Shown: positions 45,962 to 55,600, numbered from the stretch's first letter. The stretch is DNA of 64,000 nucleotides from Flavobacterium sp. KS-LB2 (GCF_036895565.1 NZ_CP145904.1:992001-1056000); one strand, 5' to 3'. Program-made: numbers and translations. The notes: a model not told the origin generated them from the letters alone.

Positions 45962-46519
45962 TTATTGCATTCGTTTTTGTAGCTCACTTATTGCAATGGT
46001 TTTCTCAAGTCTTATTAGTTGCGTTTTTTCTTGTTTTGCCGACATTATCCAATGAATCATTACTTTTTTGTAAGAAGGTGCTTGGGCGTCAAAAAAGACC
46101 CATGCTGATGGATTTCTTTTAAATTGGCTTTCATAGTCTGAAGCAAGAATTACAGGTTCTTTTTCGTGAGAATAAATTCGGGATTTGTTTTCTGTTCGTA
46201 AATCAAATGCTTTTTGCCCTTCCGGTGTCAGTAGCCCAGATTGAGTGAGTTCTTCAATTTTTTTGATGTTGATTGCGCTCCAGATACTGCTACTTCTTCG
46301 TGGCGTAAAACGAATGCTGTAACTTTCAGCATCAATCGATTTTCGAACACCATCTATCCAGCCAAAACACAGCGCTTGGTCTACTGATTGGGACCAAGTC
46401 ATCGAAGATTGGTTACTACTCACTTTATAGAAACCTACTAGTAATTCGGTCGCTGTTTTGTGGTGTTTTTCTAACCAGGTTCTAAATTCTTCTGGTGTGG
46501 CAAAAAAGGATAATGTCAT
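45962..46519 (-). CDS. YdeI/OmpD-associated family protein
   Basis: A 185-residue YdeI-family protein. The family core is present: FRTWLEKHHKTATELLVGFYKV, QALCFGWIDGVRKSID and IRFTPRRSSSIWSAIN. In E. coli and Salmonella relatives this family affects resistance to polymyxin and bacteriocins. It starts the run that continues into DUF2809. Confidence 0.9.
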   Translation of the reverse strand: MTLSFFATPEEFRTWLEKHHKTATELLVGFYKVSSNQSSMTWSQSVDQALCFGWIDGVRKSIDAESYSIRFTPRRSSSIWSAINIKKIEELTQSGLLTPEGQKAFDLRTENKSRIYSHEKEPVILASDYESQFKRNPSAWVFFDAQAPSYKKVMIHWIMSAKQEKTQLIRLEKTIAISELQKRMQ

Positions 46520-46844
46520 TTTGAAAGCTGTTGCTGTAATACACCGGAAAAATACAAAAAGTGAAACAAAACCCGATACATTTTCCGTATTTATGACAAC
46601 TAGTAGTGCAAATTTGTATCTGGTGCCGAATCCAATTGGGAACTAAAATAAATCGAATGAAGCTACTCAGAATTTATTTTGTAATGCAATATAATTGACA
46701 CAAGGACTAGAATAATCTACTACGGCTTGTGGTTTTGCACTTTCTATAGTATTTACATCAGTTGTGAGTAGAGTTTCTAACAGCGCACTGAAAGTTGTGC
46801 AGGAGCAGATTAGGTTGTTTTTTAGTATATTCGTAAAAAAAGAT
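46520..46844. other. Intergenic region with promoter for the lipoprotein hydrolase
   Basis: No gene is supported. TATATTCG about 15 bp before the hydrolase start resembles a -7 box. A small minus-strand reading frame at 46667-46864 runs through this promoter and the hydrolase start and looks spurious. Confidence 0.4.
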
Positions 46845-47684
46845 ATGCGTTTGTCCTTTGTCACGATCGTTTTATTGAATGCGTTTCTTTTAGTGAATTG
46901 CGCCTCAAAAAAGAATACGAATATTTCCTACCAGCCCACTGCAGTTGAAAGCAGCAGTGTCATGCCCAAATTAAATGTTTTTGTTCCTCGAAAAGTGACA
47001 ACGACACCCTCTCTAGTTTTAATTTTTGTACATGGAGGAAACTGGAACAGTGGCCGAAAAGGAACGTATGATTTACTGGGTCGTAATTTTGCCAGAAAAG
47101 GAGTAATTACCGTAATTCCGGATTATACTTTGAGTCCAGAAGTAAATTATGACGCGATGGCAAAACAAATTGCGGAAGTAATAAACTGGACTAAAAATAA
47201 CATTAGCCAATACAACGGAAATCTAAATCAAATTTTTGTTGCAGGACATTCAGCTGGCGGACATCTAGGTGCTTTGGCAGTCATGAATCCCAAATATGGT
47301 ATCAATCCTAAAAGTGTTTCTGGAATTATCTTGAATGATGCTGCGGGATTGGATATGAAACATTATTTAGAAGCAAATCCTCCCACGACCCAAGATGATT
47401 ATCTCTCAACTTGGACTTCAAGCCCAAACGAATGGAAGACAGCTTCACCTATTTATTTTATAGATAAAAATACGCCACCATTTTTGATTTATTTGGGTGA
47501 TAAAACTTATAGCTCTATCAAAATTGCTAACCAACGTTTTGTAGCGGCTTTAAAACCCTTTCAGCCAGACGTAACGCCTATTCATTTGAACAAAAAACAT
47601 GTTCCTATGGTATTGCAATATTTTTATCCTTGGAGTGACAGATTTGATGAAATTATTGCTTTTATGAAAGAGAATGCTAAATAA
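46845..47684 (+). CDS. Alpha/beta hydrolase lipoprotein (esterase, BD-FAE/HSL-like)
   Basis: A 279-residue lipoprotein starting MRLSFVTIVLLNAFLLVNC at 46845 (lipobox Cys19); the longer frame adds 27 upstream residues without features. Esterase motifs: FVHGGNWNSG (oxyanion HGGxW), GHSAGGHLG (nucleophile Ser), and the C-terminal KKHVPMV His. It likely hydrolyses ester or acyl groups outside the cytosol. Confidence 0.87.
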   Translation: MRLSFVTIVLLNAFLLVNCASKKNTNISYQPTAVESSSVMPKLNVFVPRKVTTTPSLVLIFVHGGNWNSGRKGTYDLLGRNFARKGVITVIPDYTLSPEVNYDAMAKQIAEVINWTKNNISQYNGNLNQIFVAGHSAGGHLGALAVMNPKYGINPKSVSGIILNDAAGLDMKHYLEANPPTTQDDYLSTWTSSPNEWKTASPIYFIDKNTPPFLIYLGDKTYSSIKIANQRFVAALKPFQPDVTPIHLNKKHVPMVLQYFYPWSDRFDEIIAFMKENAK

Positions 47685-47784
47685 TAACGGTTACGTAGTG
47701 TAGTATCATTGCTAAAGTTAATACAATACTAATCCACGGTTAGTATGGCTTTTTACGTTGCGACATTTTTTAGTATTTGTATAA

Positions 47785-47955
47785 TTTGCTCACTGTTGTG
47801 TGCACAATTTGCAAAACTGCGCTAGCGATTGTTTGATATCGGTGTGGTCGGGTTTTAGTACAAATTATTTAACGGGAACAAACGAGGTTATTATACAGTT
47901 TGACGTTTCGGGTATTGGCGAAGGCAGGGTAATCGAAGCGCTACCGTTCAGCTAA
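47785..47955 (+). pseudogene. Possible gene remnant
   Basis: A plus-strand frame of 56 codons without a start codon ends GTNEVIIQFDVSGIGEGR-VIEALPFS at TAA 47953-47955. Its composition is more GC-rich and protein-like than the surrounding spacer of 47685-48048. Homology is not recognised; it could be chance. Confidence 0.25.
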
Positions 47956-47978
47956 TGTATAAAAGTTTAATAGAAGCA

Positions 47979-48011
47979 CAAAAGCTGAAGTTTGCACTTC
48001 AGCTCTTTTAT
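47979..48011. terminator. Bidirectional terminator
   Basis: AGCTGAAGT (47983-47991) pairs with ACTTCAGCT (47996-48004), with a T-run after and an A-run before. It lies between the esterase and the convergent hydrolase genes. Confidence 0.75.
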
Positions 48012-48048
48012 TATCAAAACGACATTTGCGTATAGCCTTTTTTTCTTT

Positions 48049-49095
48049 CTATTGTTTTAAATTCCTTATAAAAAAGGTTTCCAATTTATCAAACGGAATA
48101 ATATCCACTTTGTCATACAAATCCACGTGAACCGCGTTTGGAATGATTACTAATTCCTTCGGTTCGGCAGCTGCTTTAAAAGCGTCTTCACTGAAATATC
48201 TTGAATGTGCTTTTTCGCCTGCAATAATTAAAACGGGTCTTGGCGATATTTCTTTGATGTACGTTAAGATGGGCATATTCATAAACGATAAAGGCGTAGT
48301 TGCAGTCCAAGAATTTCCCGAATTTATCGAGCGCTTATGAAATCCTCTTTTAGTTCGGTAATAATCGTAATATTCTTTTAAAAATTGTGGTTCATCTCCT
48401 TTTAGCGCTTTATTGCCTTCTGGTCCATAAGCAAATGTGCCATTTTCTGCATCTTTCCAACGTTGTTGTCCTAATTGTTCCAGCATTTTTGTGCGTTGTT
48501 CTAAAGTTACGGCATCATTATATCCTTTTGACATCACTCTTGTCATATCGTACATTGTTGAAGTAGCAACAGCTTTTATACGTTTGTCGATAGCGGTAGC
48601 GTTTAGGGCAAAACCTCCAAAACCACAGATCCCGATAATCCCAATTTTTTCTCTATCCACATTTTTTTGAATTCCTAAAAAATCTACTGCCGCACTAAAA
48701 TCTTCTGTATTAATTTCTGGTGAAGCCAAATTTCTCGGTTTGCCACCACTTTCTCCGGTGTATGAAGGGTCAAATGCCACAACAGCAAAACCTCTTTCTG
48801 CCATTTGATTGGCATACAAACCAGACGATTGTTCTTTTACAGCACCAAAAGGTCCGCTGATTGCCAAAGCCGATAATTTTTCGTTTCCTGCATTTTTTGG
48901 AAGATATAAATCGCCTGAAAGCGTGATGCCATAACGGTTTTTGAAAGATACTTTTTGTCTTGTAACCTTTTCGCTCAACTGAAATGTATACTGCTCTGTT
49001 GTTTCCATTTTTTTTGAATTTTCTTTTTTGTTTTGTGCAAATGCTTGTCCGAAAGTCATCAGAAATGCTATTGCAATGATTGCTATATTTTTCAT
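48049..49095 (-). CDS. Exported alpha/beta hydrolase (dienelactone-hydrolase superfamily)
   Basis: A 348-residue hydrolase with a signal peptide to about residue 21 (FLMTFGQAFAQ). The elbow GICGFGG carries a Cys nucleophile, as in dienelactone hydrolases, and the C-terminal PNAVHVDLYD gives the catalytic His. It is the last gene of a minus-strand trio with a cupin and an acetyltransferase, opposite an AraC regulator. Confidence 0.87.
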   Translation of the reverse strand: MKNIAIIAIAFLMTFGQAFAQNKKENSKKMETTEQYTFQLSEKVTRQKVSFKNRYGITLSGDLYLPKNAGNEKLSALAISGPFGAVKEQSSGLYANQMAERGFAVVAFDPSYTGESGGKPRNLASPEINTEDFSAAVDFLGIQKNVDREKIGIIGICGFGGFALNATAIDKRIKAVATSTMYDMTRVMSKGYNDAVTLEQRTKMLEQLGQQRWKDAENGTFAYGPEGNKALKGDEPQFLKEYYDYYRTKRGFHKRSINSGNSWTATTPLSFMNMPILTYIKEISPRPVLIIAGEKAHSRYFSEDAFKAAAEPKELVIIPNAVHVDLYDKVDIIPFDKLETFFIRNLKQ

Positions 49096-49096
49096 C

Positions 49097-49597
49097 TTAG
49101 TATTGATTTGAATTATTGATTGAATATTGTTCGTCCGTTACCGCTTCGTTCCATTCCACAATGCCTTTATCGGTATTTGGAATTACATACAATTGTTGTA
49201 AACCCACATCAGCACTTGCTCCGTGCCAATGTTTTACATTTGGCGGACATTTTACGACATCGCCTTTTTTAATAATTTCAATTGCTTTTCCTTCAATTTG
49301 GTGATAGCCAATTCCATCGGTAATAATTAAAATTTGACCAGCAGGATGACTGTGCCAATTGCTTCTTGCTCCAGGTTCGAAATAAACGTTGCCAACTAAA
49401 GTGTTATAAATACTATCTGCATCTACCAAAGCCGTTGGATAAGCGTTTCCAGTGAATAAATCGTTTGAACCCTTTTCGCCTTTTGGAAAAATGGTGGTCA
49501 ATTCTTGTTTTGTATTTTCCATTTTTTCTTTGTTTTGATTGCAAGACAGTATCATTGTTGATAGGATGATTGCAAGTGTGATTTGAACTATTTTCAT
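49097..49597 (-). CDS. Cupin-domain lipoprotein
   Basis: A 166-residue lipoprotein starting at 49597 (MKIVQITLAIILSTMILSC, Cys19). The cupin motif is complete: RSNWHSHPAGQILIITDGIG and then GDVVKCPPNVKHWHGAS, giving His/Glu-type metal ligands. Between the acetyltransferase and the hydrolase genes, with minimal spacing. It is similar to cupins found beside carboxymuconolactone or hydrolase genes. Confidence 0.87.
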   Translation of the reverse strand: MKIVQITLAIILSTMILSCNQNKEKMENTKQELTTIFPKGEKGSNDLFTGNAYPTALVDADSIYNTLVGNVYFEPGARSNWHSHPAGQILIITDGIGYHQIEGKAIEIIKKGDVVKCPPNVKHWHGASADVGLQQLYVIPNTDKGIVEWNEAVTDEQYSINNSNQY

Positions 49598-49598
49598 T

Positions 49599-50165
49599 TT
49601 ATATTTTAATTTCTTTAATAATTTTTGCAGGAATTCCACCAACAACGACATTGTCTGGAACATCTTTAGAAACCACTGAGCCAGCCGCTACAACAGCGTT
49701 TTCGCCAATGGTAACACCTTGTAGAATAGTTGCATTGGCACCAATCCACGCATTTTTTTTGATGTGAATAGGTTTCGGAATTAACGATTGTCTTTCTCTA
49801 GGATTAATAGGATGACTTTCGGTGAGCAAACTTACTTTTGGAGCAAGCAGCACGTTGTCTTCGAGGGTAATTCCGCCTAAATCCAAAAACACACAATCAA
49901 AATTGATAAATACATTTTTACCTATTTTGGTATTCTTTCCATAATTGATGTGCAAAGGAGTAAACACCGTTACACTTTCGTGAATTTCAGTTGCGGTAAT
50001 TTCGCTCAATAATGCTCTGATTTCGCTTGGGTTTGCTGTATTGTTCATCTTTAGCAACAATGCTTTTGTAGCAAAAGAAGCTTCACGCATTTTGTATGCT
50101 TGAGCATCGTCTGAAATTATGGTTTCTCCGTTTCGTAATCTTTCAAAAATATCTTGTGTTTCCAT
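49599..50165 (-). CDS. Sugar/maltose O-acetyltransferase-like (LbH fold)
   Basis: A 188-residue left-handed beta-helix acetyltransferase (Maa/NodL type). [28 protein letters not shown] and PRERQSL (acceptor site), then [38 protein letters not shown] are the hexapeptide repeats. An ATG at 50174 is a second start option. It uses acetyl-CoA; acceptor unknown. Divergent from the AraC gene. Confidence 0.9.
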   Translation of the reverse strand: METQDIFERLRNGETIISDDAQAYKMREASFATKALLLKMNNTANPSEIRALLSEITATEIHESVTVFTPLHINYGKNTKIGKNVFINFDCVFLDLGGITLEDNVLLAPKVSLLTESHPINPRERQSLIPKPIHIKKNAWIGANATILQGVTIGENAVVAAGSVVSKDVPDNVVVGGIPAKIIKEIKI

Positions 50166-50281
50166 TTTTTGCATTTTTTACGATACAAAATTAAAAATAA
50201 GCTACCTTACTTTTGTTACAAATAGTACAGCAATAATGTCAAATAGTACCTATTTTAGCCGATGAATTAATTTGGACTAAA

Positions 50282-51106
50282 ATGGAAGCGATGGAAAAGC
50301 CAAAAATCATATTATTAAAAGCTTCGGGAAGTGAAGAATTTCCAAAAGATTTTCAGAAAAAATACCATACACATATTTTTTGTCAGCGAGGAAGCATCCG
50401 ATTTATTTTCAACAACCGCCCATTTGATTGCAAACAAGGCGAATTTATTTTTTGGCTAGCTGACAATACGATTTCTAAATTATCATTTTCCAAAAATTTT
50501 AAGGCAACCATTTTATTTGTCGATAAACAATTGCTTTCGGATAATTATCCTAACCTGAATACGGCTACAGATGCCATTCTTCATCACAGAGTAAATCCGA
50601 TTTTGCATCCTGATAAAATTAATAAGGAACGTATTTTAAAGAATTTTCAATCGCTTTACTCAAAATCATTGGAAACAAATAATCGTTTTTATAATGAAAT
50701 TTTGAAATTGCAAATGCAACTTTTTATTTTAGAAATGTGGGATATTTTTATGGATCAATTGGAAAGACGCAATCGAACTTTGCAAAGTGGTTCCTTGTAC
50801 GAACGCTTTGTTCATCTGTTGGAACTCCATTGTATGAAAAATCGAGAAGTGCAATTTTACAGCGATCAACTACACATCACAGCAAAATATCTCAATCAAA
50901 TTTGCAAAGCCAATACAGGAATCACTGCATCGCAATGGATACAACGATACGCTAAAGATCGAATTGTTTTGCTGCTGGAAAACAAAAACCTAAATATTTC
51001 AGAAATATCAGATGAAATGGGCTTTTCCAGTCATTCGTTTTTTACAAGGTATGTGAAAAAAGTCTTGGGTGTAAGTCCAAGTGAATATAGAAATCTGGTG
51101 AAGTAG
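50282..51106 (+). CDS. AraC-family transcriptional regulator
   Basis: A 274-residue AraC protein. An N-terminal cupin-like ligand domain (residues 25-140, RGSIRFIFNNRPFDCKQGEF) is followed by the double HTH with ITAKYLNQICKANTGITASQW and ISDEMGFSSHSFFTRYVKKVLGVSPSEYR. It is divergent from the acetyltransferase/cupin/hydrolase genes and is probably their regulator. Confidence 0.93.
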   Translation: MEAMEKPKIILLKASGSEEFPKDFQKKYHTHIFCQRGSIRFIFNNRPFDCKQGEFIFWLADNTISKLSFSKNFKATILFVDKQLLSDNYPNLNTATDAILHHRVNPILHPDKINKERILKNFQSLYSKSLETNNRFYNEILKLQMQLFILEMWDIFMDQLERRNRTLQSGSLYERFVHLLELHCMKNREVQFYSDQLHITAKYLNQICKANTGITASQWIQRYAKDRIVLLLENKNLNISEISDEMGFSSHSFFTRYVKKVLGVSPSEYRNLVK

Positions 51107-51150
51107 GTTTTGATTAATGGTTTTGCGGTATGTTTGGTAGCGTTTTAGCT

Positions 51151-51262
51151 AACGTTCGTTCTGGCGCTTGGCGAGGTTGCGAACTTCGTAACCGTTTATA
51201 ATTTCTTGCGGAATGCAAAGCTGAATTTGCCACAAAATTCGCAATCTTGCCAAACGCCTGTT
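51151..51262 (-). repeat. attC-like site E1
   Basis: AAC 51151-51153 to GTT 51260-51262, 112 bp, the shortest site. The arms GGCGCTTGGCGAGGTTGCGAA and TTCGCAATCTTGCCAAACGCC pair with three non-Watson-Crick positions. The arms are nearly identical to those of E8 (60115-60238). It bounds the three-gene NTF2/hydrolase/AraC unit. Confidence 0.75.
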
Positions 51263-51296
51263 GTGTGTAGTGCTTTATGGATATGTTTGTTCTTTA

Positions 51297-51719
51297 TTAA
51301 TTGGCTTTTCGTTTAACTTGGGCTTGCACATCACAGTGGTCAAAATGAGCACGTTTTTCAATTATTTTACCATCTTTAATGGTTAGTAACATAAAAAGTG
51401 AAAAACGAACCTGATTCCCAGTTGGCTCAATATTAAAAATGGTGGCACTTGTGTGTTTGCCATCAAAAATTAAATAGGCGGCAACTTTATCTCCTTCACA
51501 TATTAACTCATGAATTTTAAAGGTGAATCCTTTGAAAGCATCAAAATTTTTCTTTTCAGATTTCACAAAACCTTCTGCTCCTTTTATGGGTTCGTCAACC
51601 TGAAGATAGAAAGTAAAATCCTCATGACAATATTTTGCAGTGGTATTATAATCTTCTTTTTCTATGGATTCGTAAAAATTGCGTACCAGTTGCTTGTTTT
51701 CTTCTATAGTATTTTTCAT
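51297..51719 (-). CDS. NTF2/SnoaL-like protein
   Basis: A 140-residue SnoaL-fold protein (YNTTAKYCHEDFTFYLQVDEPIKGA, ISxEGDKVAAYLIFDG-like CEGDKVAAYLIFDG, HFDHCDVQAQV). Its start overlaps the stop of the frameshifted metallo-hydrolase gene, showing one operon. It lies 35 bp from the E1 site and is the last gene of a cassette. Substrate unknown. Confidence 0.85.
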   Translation of the reverse strand: MKNTIEENKQLVRNFYESIEKEDYNTTAKYCHEDFTFYLQVDEPIKGAEGFVKSEKKNFDAFKGFTFKIHELICEGDKVAAYLIFDGKHTSATIFNIEPTGNQVRFSLFMLLTIKDGKIIEKRAHFDHCDVQAQVKRKAN

Positions 51720-52485
51720 TACATATTAATTTTTTCTCCGTCTATAGGAATTATTACTTTGTCGCTAATTGTTTTTTCATGAATAAATTCACTCAATTCT
51801 CTTCTTGATAATGTATTATGGTTTACACCTTCCATATGTACAACAATTATTTTTGCGTTTGGTGTAGCTTTATGTACACTAAAAATATCTTGCTTATTCA
51901 TAACAAGTTGATTTCCAATAAAAAATCGGTTATCACCACCATTTACCACAATAACTTCTGGTTTGAATTTATTTAAAGTTTTTTCAACTTCTTCGTACCA
52001 AACGGTATCGGCAGCAATGTAAAGTGTTTTTTCGGATGGATGACATAAAACTATTCCACAAACCTGACCTGCAAGACGCAAAATGAAGCCTTTTCCGTGT
52101 TGTGCTTTTGTTCTACTTAATTTAATATCTTCAAATGTTGAGTTTTCGCTAAGTATTTCAACATCAGTAAATCCTGATTTTTCTATCTTTTTTTGTCATT
52201 TTTATCCTGAACAAAAATTTTGATGTTTTTGGGTAATGCGTTTTCAGCAGCCTTGTCCCAATGGTCAAAATGTAAATGAGATAAAAAAACAAAATCAATA
52301 TCTTTTATGATTTCATCTATAGAAATGGGAAGTTCATGAAGTGGATTTTTTTTCATATTCCAGTCTTTTGCTGGCATTGGAGCAGTAGCTAATTCTCCTT
52401 TTTTTGAAAACATAGGGTCAACCAATATTTTTTTTCCAGCATATTCAACTACTATTGTAGCATTTCTTATCAATTGTATTTTCAT
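51719..52485 (-). pseudogene. Metallo-beta-lactamase-fold hydrolase with a frameshift
   Basis: Two frames together make a single MBL-fold protein of about 255 residues. The upstream part (52485 leftward) has VEYAGKKILVDPMFS and the zinc motif HLHFDHWD. At a run of seven A residues (minus strand, near 52186-52192) the frame breaks after NDKK. With eight A residues it would continue IEKSGFTDVEILSENS and then RLAGQVCGIV and AADTVWYEE. It could be a pseudogene, a sequencing error, or a slippery site. It is the middle gene of the cassette. Confidence 0.8.
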
Positions 52486-52549
52486 AATTATAACTTTTAA
52501 TTAAGTTACAAAATTATGCCATCTGCAATTCTTGGTTGCTACCTAAAGG

Positions 52550-53422
52550 TTATGATAAACTACCATTTTGATAAGTTGCTTGAAATTCTGAAATAGTTAA
52601 ACCTGTTTGCTTTTTAAAAAATCGCATTAAATGGTTTGGTTCCGAGTATCCGAGTTCTATTGCTATTTCACTAATAGATTTATTAGCGTATATCAACTCA
52701 TTTTTGATTTCGGTGAGTAGTCTATTCTTTAATATTTGAGTAGCAGTTTGGTTAAATTGTTTTTTTACGGCACTATTTAAGGCAATGCGGCTAATTCCTA
52801 ATAAATCGCTGTAATCTTCAATTCGCTGTTTTTCTTTAATGTGTTGTTCTAAAAGTTTTTTATATGTGTATGCGTGGTTAGAGATGTCAATTTGAAAAGG
52901 TAAATTATTCTGTATTGCATAGTCTCTATTGATTCTTTGCAAAGAATAATATATTAAAGAACGAATAATATGAGCGCTATCTAAGTTGGGTGATATTAGC
53001 TCTGATTTCATTTCTTGCAAAATATTGCATAAACCTTGAATTTTTTCATTATTTGAAGTGAGTACAATGGGATGTTCGTACTGATAGAAATACAAAAGTT
53101 TATAGGTGAATAATTTGTCTGCAAAAAACTCGTTTAAAAATTCTTCCTTAAAAATTAAAACGGTAAAGTTTAATTCAGATAGATAAACACTCCATTTTTT
53201 GAGTTGAAAAGGAGATATAAACACTATGGTATTGTCTCGGATCTCAACTTTTTTATTTCCTAAAAATAGTTGTCCATTCCCTTTTTTAAAAAACAAAATT
53301 TCAAATGAATCTGTGTTATGAATTTCAGATAGCATATATTTTTCTGCTATTTCTGATCCATTCAACACATTCAGTAAAAAGTCAACACCACATTCTGTTT
53401 TGTTAAAATTTATAGTCTTCAA
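52550..53422 (-). CDS. AraC-family regulator in a cassette
   Basis: A 290-residue AraC regulator: a cupin-like sensory half (KKGNGQLFLGNKKVEIRDN) and a double HTH half (SRIALNSAVKKQFNQTATQIL and ISEIAIELGYSEPNHLMRFFKKQTGLTISEF). It heads a three-gene unit with an MBL-fold hydrolase and an NTF2-like protein, the sort of gene set that responds to a small aromatic or toxic compound. Only 30 bp separate its start from the E2 site. Confidence 0.92.
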   Translation of the reverse strand: MKTINFNKTECGVDFLLNVLNGSEIAEKYMLSEIHNTDSFEILFFKKGNGQLFLGNKKVEIRDNTIVFISPFQLKKWSVYLSELNFTVLIFKEEFLNEFFADKLFTYKLLYFYQYEHPIVLTSNNEKIQGLCNILQEMKSELISPNLDSAHIIRSLIYYSLQRINRDYAIQNNLPFQIDISNHAYTYKKLLEQHIKEKQRIEDYSDLLGISRIALNSAVKKQFNQTATQILKNRLLTEIKNELIYANKSISEIAIELGYSEPNHLMRFFKKQTGLTISEFQATYQNGSLS

Positions 53423-53451
53423 TTTCTTAAGGTTGTTTTAGCATTACACAC

Positions 53452-53575
53452 AACGTTCTCGCGCTACAACGGGGTTGGGACTAAATTAAGCCCTATTTTC
53501 GGATTTGCCAAATCTTCCAAATACAAAACCAACTTTAAATTAAGCCTAAAACCCAAATCTTGCGAAACAGCTGTT
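53452..53575 (-). repeat. attC-like site E2
   Basis: AAC 53452-53454 to GTT 53573-53575, 124 bp. It contains the arm sequences TTGGGACTAAATTAAGCC and AAATTAAGCCTAAAACCCAA. The stop of the TlpA-like gene lies 12 bp to its right. Confidence 0.75.
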
Positions 53576-53586
53576 AGTGGCTGTTT

Positions 53587-54630
53587 TTATAATCCTTTTA
53601 TAATTTTTTCTAATTCATTCAATTCAATATTTTCTGCTATAATTTTTCCTTCAGGATTTATTAAATAATTTCTTGGTACTGAATCTACATTATACTTGAG
53701 GGCAATTTTTCCGTAAAAACCTTTGTTTTCATTTACGTTTATCCAATTAAGTTGTTCTTTATCAAGTGCTTTTGTCCATTTAGTTTTTTCTTCATCGATT
53801 GAGACTCCAACAATTTCAAAATTATTTTTTGGATTTTCTTCATATATTTTTTTTAATTCTGGTAATTGTTTTCTACAAGGTCCACACCAACTTGCCCAAA
53901 AATCTATTAAAATCCATTTACCTTTTATTGATTTTGTATCAAATTCATTATTATTCCTATCTAATAAGTTGAAATCAAATATTGAATCATTTACGGTAAT
54001 ATGTTTTTCAAGAAATAAATTTTTTTCAATAACTTTTTTTGTTATTTTATTGATTGAATTTTTATCAACTTTTGAATAAATATTTTTAAGTTTATTTTGG
54101 TCTAAAGTTTTATTCCAACTTAAACCGCATAGTAAGCTCGCGCCAAAAGGGTTTTTAGGATATTTAGTTACAATTTCGTCAACTTTATTACACCATTTTT
54201 GCATATATTCTTTGTCTGAATTATTTTCTTTTTGAAATTTCGTAAAGTCTTCTTGTATTCTTGATGTTTTGGTTCCTTTTGCTGATTTTATGGTTAAAAT
54301 TGATAAAATATAATCTTTTCTTTTTTCTTCTTTAACTTCTAATTCAATTTCAATTTTAGAATTTTCTAAATATAAATCTGGAACAGTTGACCGTTTGTTT
54401 TTTAAAGTTAATACTGCACCTGAAACTTCATTTTCCAATTTGCCTTTAAATGAAAAATGATTGTTTTCAATAAAACAACTATCTCTTTTATTTTCATATT
54501 CTAAGTAAATCCAACCAGAATAATCATTCAACATTTTGCATTCCAAGGAAAAGCAATCAGCTTTTTTTTGTGAATATGTATAATTTAAAATTAACAATGC
54601 AATGCAAGTTTTTAATAATTTTGTTTTCAT
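53587..54630 (-). CDS. Thioredoxin-like TlpA-family protein (DUF4369 N-terminus)
   Basis: A 347-residue exported thiol-disulfide protein. A signal peptide (LKTCIALLILNYTYSQ) is followed by a DUF4369-type region (to about residue 205) and a TlpA/AhpC-TSA domain with the active site WASWCGPCRKQLPEL and VPRNYLINPEGKI. WCGPC would catalyse disulfide exchange in the periplasm. A single-gene cassette between E2 and E3. Confidence 0.9.
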   Translation of the reverse strand: MKTKLLKTCIALLILNYTYSQKKADCFSLECKMLNDYSGWIYLEYENKRDSCFIENNHFSFKGKLENEVSGAVLTLKNKRSTVPDLYLENSKIEIELEVKEEKRKDYILSILTIKSAKGTKTSRIQEDFTKFQKENNSDKEYMQKWCNKVDEIVTKYPKNPFGASLLCGLSWNKTLDQNKLKNIYSKVDKNSINKITKKVIEKNLFLEKHITVNDSIFDFNLLDRNNNEFDTKSIKGKWILIDFWASWCGPCRKQLPELKKIYEENPKNNFEIVGVSIDEEKTKWTKALDKEQLNWINVNENKGFYGKIALKYNVDSVPRNYLINPEGKIIAENIELNELEKIIKGL

Positions 54631-54675
54631 ATTGAAAGATTTTCTTAGTTTTTTTGTCGCTCTAAAATAGCCACT

Positions 54676-54803
54676 AACGTCCCTGCGGCTTTGCTGGGTT
54701 TGGAGATTAAATTCAGATTTTTCTTTCGGTTAATCACTTTTATTCCAAATACAAAACCAACTTCAAATTAAACCTAATACCCAAATTGCTTGTAGCGTGT
54801 GTT
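54676..54803 (-). repeat. attC-like site E3
   Basis: AAC 54676-54678 to GTT 54801-54803, 128 bp, with a variant left arm GTCCCTGCGGC. The right arm GCTTGTAGCGTGTGTT is shared with E5, E11 and E12. Confidence 0.75.
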
Positions 54804-54814
54804 GGCGGTAGTTT

Positions 54815-55552
54815 TTATTTTTTGGTTAAATTGATAATCTTATTTAATGATAACCATTCATTATTATCTATGTTTTGTTTAATGATATTTGAGTTATGTT
54901 GACCTTGAAAATAAATCACAGGAATGTACTGTTGATTTTTTGGTAAATCTTCGTCTTCTTCATTTAATATTGGCGTTTTTAAAGAACAAAACAATTCTAT
55001 TTCGCTATTATTATTTCGAGTACGAATATTTACTTTATTTTCAGGGTTTACCCAATAATTATTATTGTTATCGTTAATAATCGGATTGAAATAAAGTAGT
55101 ACTTTCTTTTTACCAGTTTCTAAATTCAAATCATAAAATGTGTATCCAATCCAATCTTCATCACCTTCAGTTTCGAAAATTTCGGGTTCTATGTCTTTAT
55201 CCAAATTTGCAAATCTTCTATGAGTAAATCCATCTAAATAATATGAATCTTGTCTAATTATTTTAAAGTCTGAATTTATCCAATATTCTATGCCTTGTCT
55301 ATTGGAATTAGGCTTTCCTTTACAAATGAAGTCAGGAATTTTGTCTCCAGTAAAGTCAATTTCCTCGACTTTATAAATCGAAGTTTTGAGAAATTCTTCT
55401 AGTTTTTTATACGATTGTATTTTTTTAGGTTCAATAAAAATTATTTCCTCGTTTGTAGTCTTTAAGACTTGTTCTTTTTTTTCTAATTGATTGTCTTTAC
55501 AAGAAATCAAAAAGTAAGAAAACATAATTATAAAAACTAAACTTTTTTTCAT
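54815..55552 (-). CDS. Lipoprotein of unknown function
   Basis: A 245-residue lipoprotein (FSYFLISCKDN, Cys18). DFTGDKIPDFICKGKPNSN and RFANLDKDIEPEIFETEGDEDW look like FG-GAP or Ca-binding beta-propeller fragments. No family is recognised. It is a single-gene cassette, the stop 12 bp from E3. Confidence 0.7.
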   Translation of the reverse strand: MKKSLVFIIMFSYFLISCKDNQLEKKEQVLKTTNEEIIFIEPKKIQSYKKLEEFLKTSIYKVEEIDFTGDKIPDFICKGKPNSNRQGIEYWINSDFKIIRQDSYYLDGFTHRRFANLDKDIEPEIFETEGDEDWIGYTFYDLNLETGKKKVLLYFNPIINDNNNNYWVNPENKVNIRTRNNNSEIELFCSLKTPILNEEDEDLPKNQQYIPVIYFQGQHNSNIIKQNIDNNEWLSLNKIINLTKK

Positions 55553-55600
55553 TTTTTACTTTATTGTACTTAGTTCTTCGTTCGGTCGCAAATTACCGCC

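Noticed and set aside
46667..46864. Minus-strand 65-residue ORF
   Set aside because: It runs across the promoter and start of the plus-strand esterase and shows no protein features.
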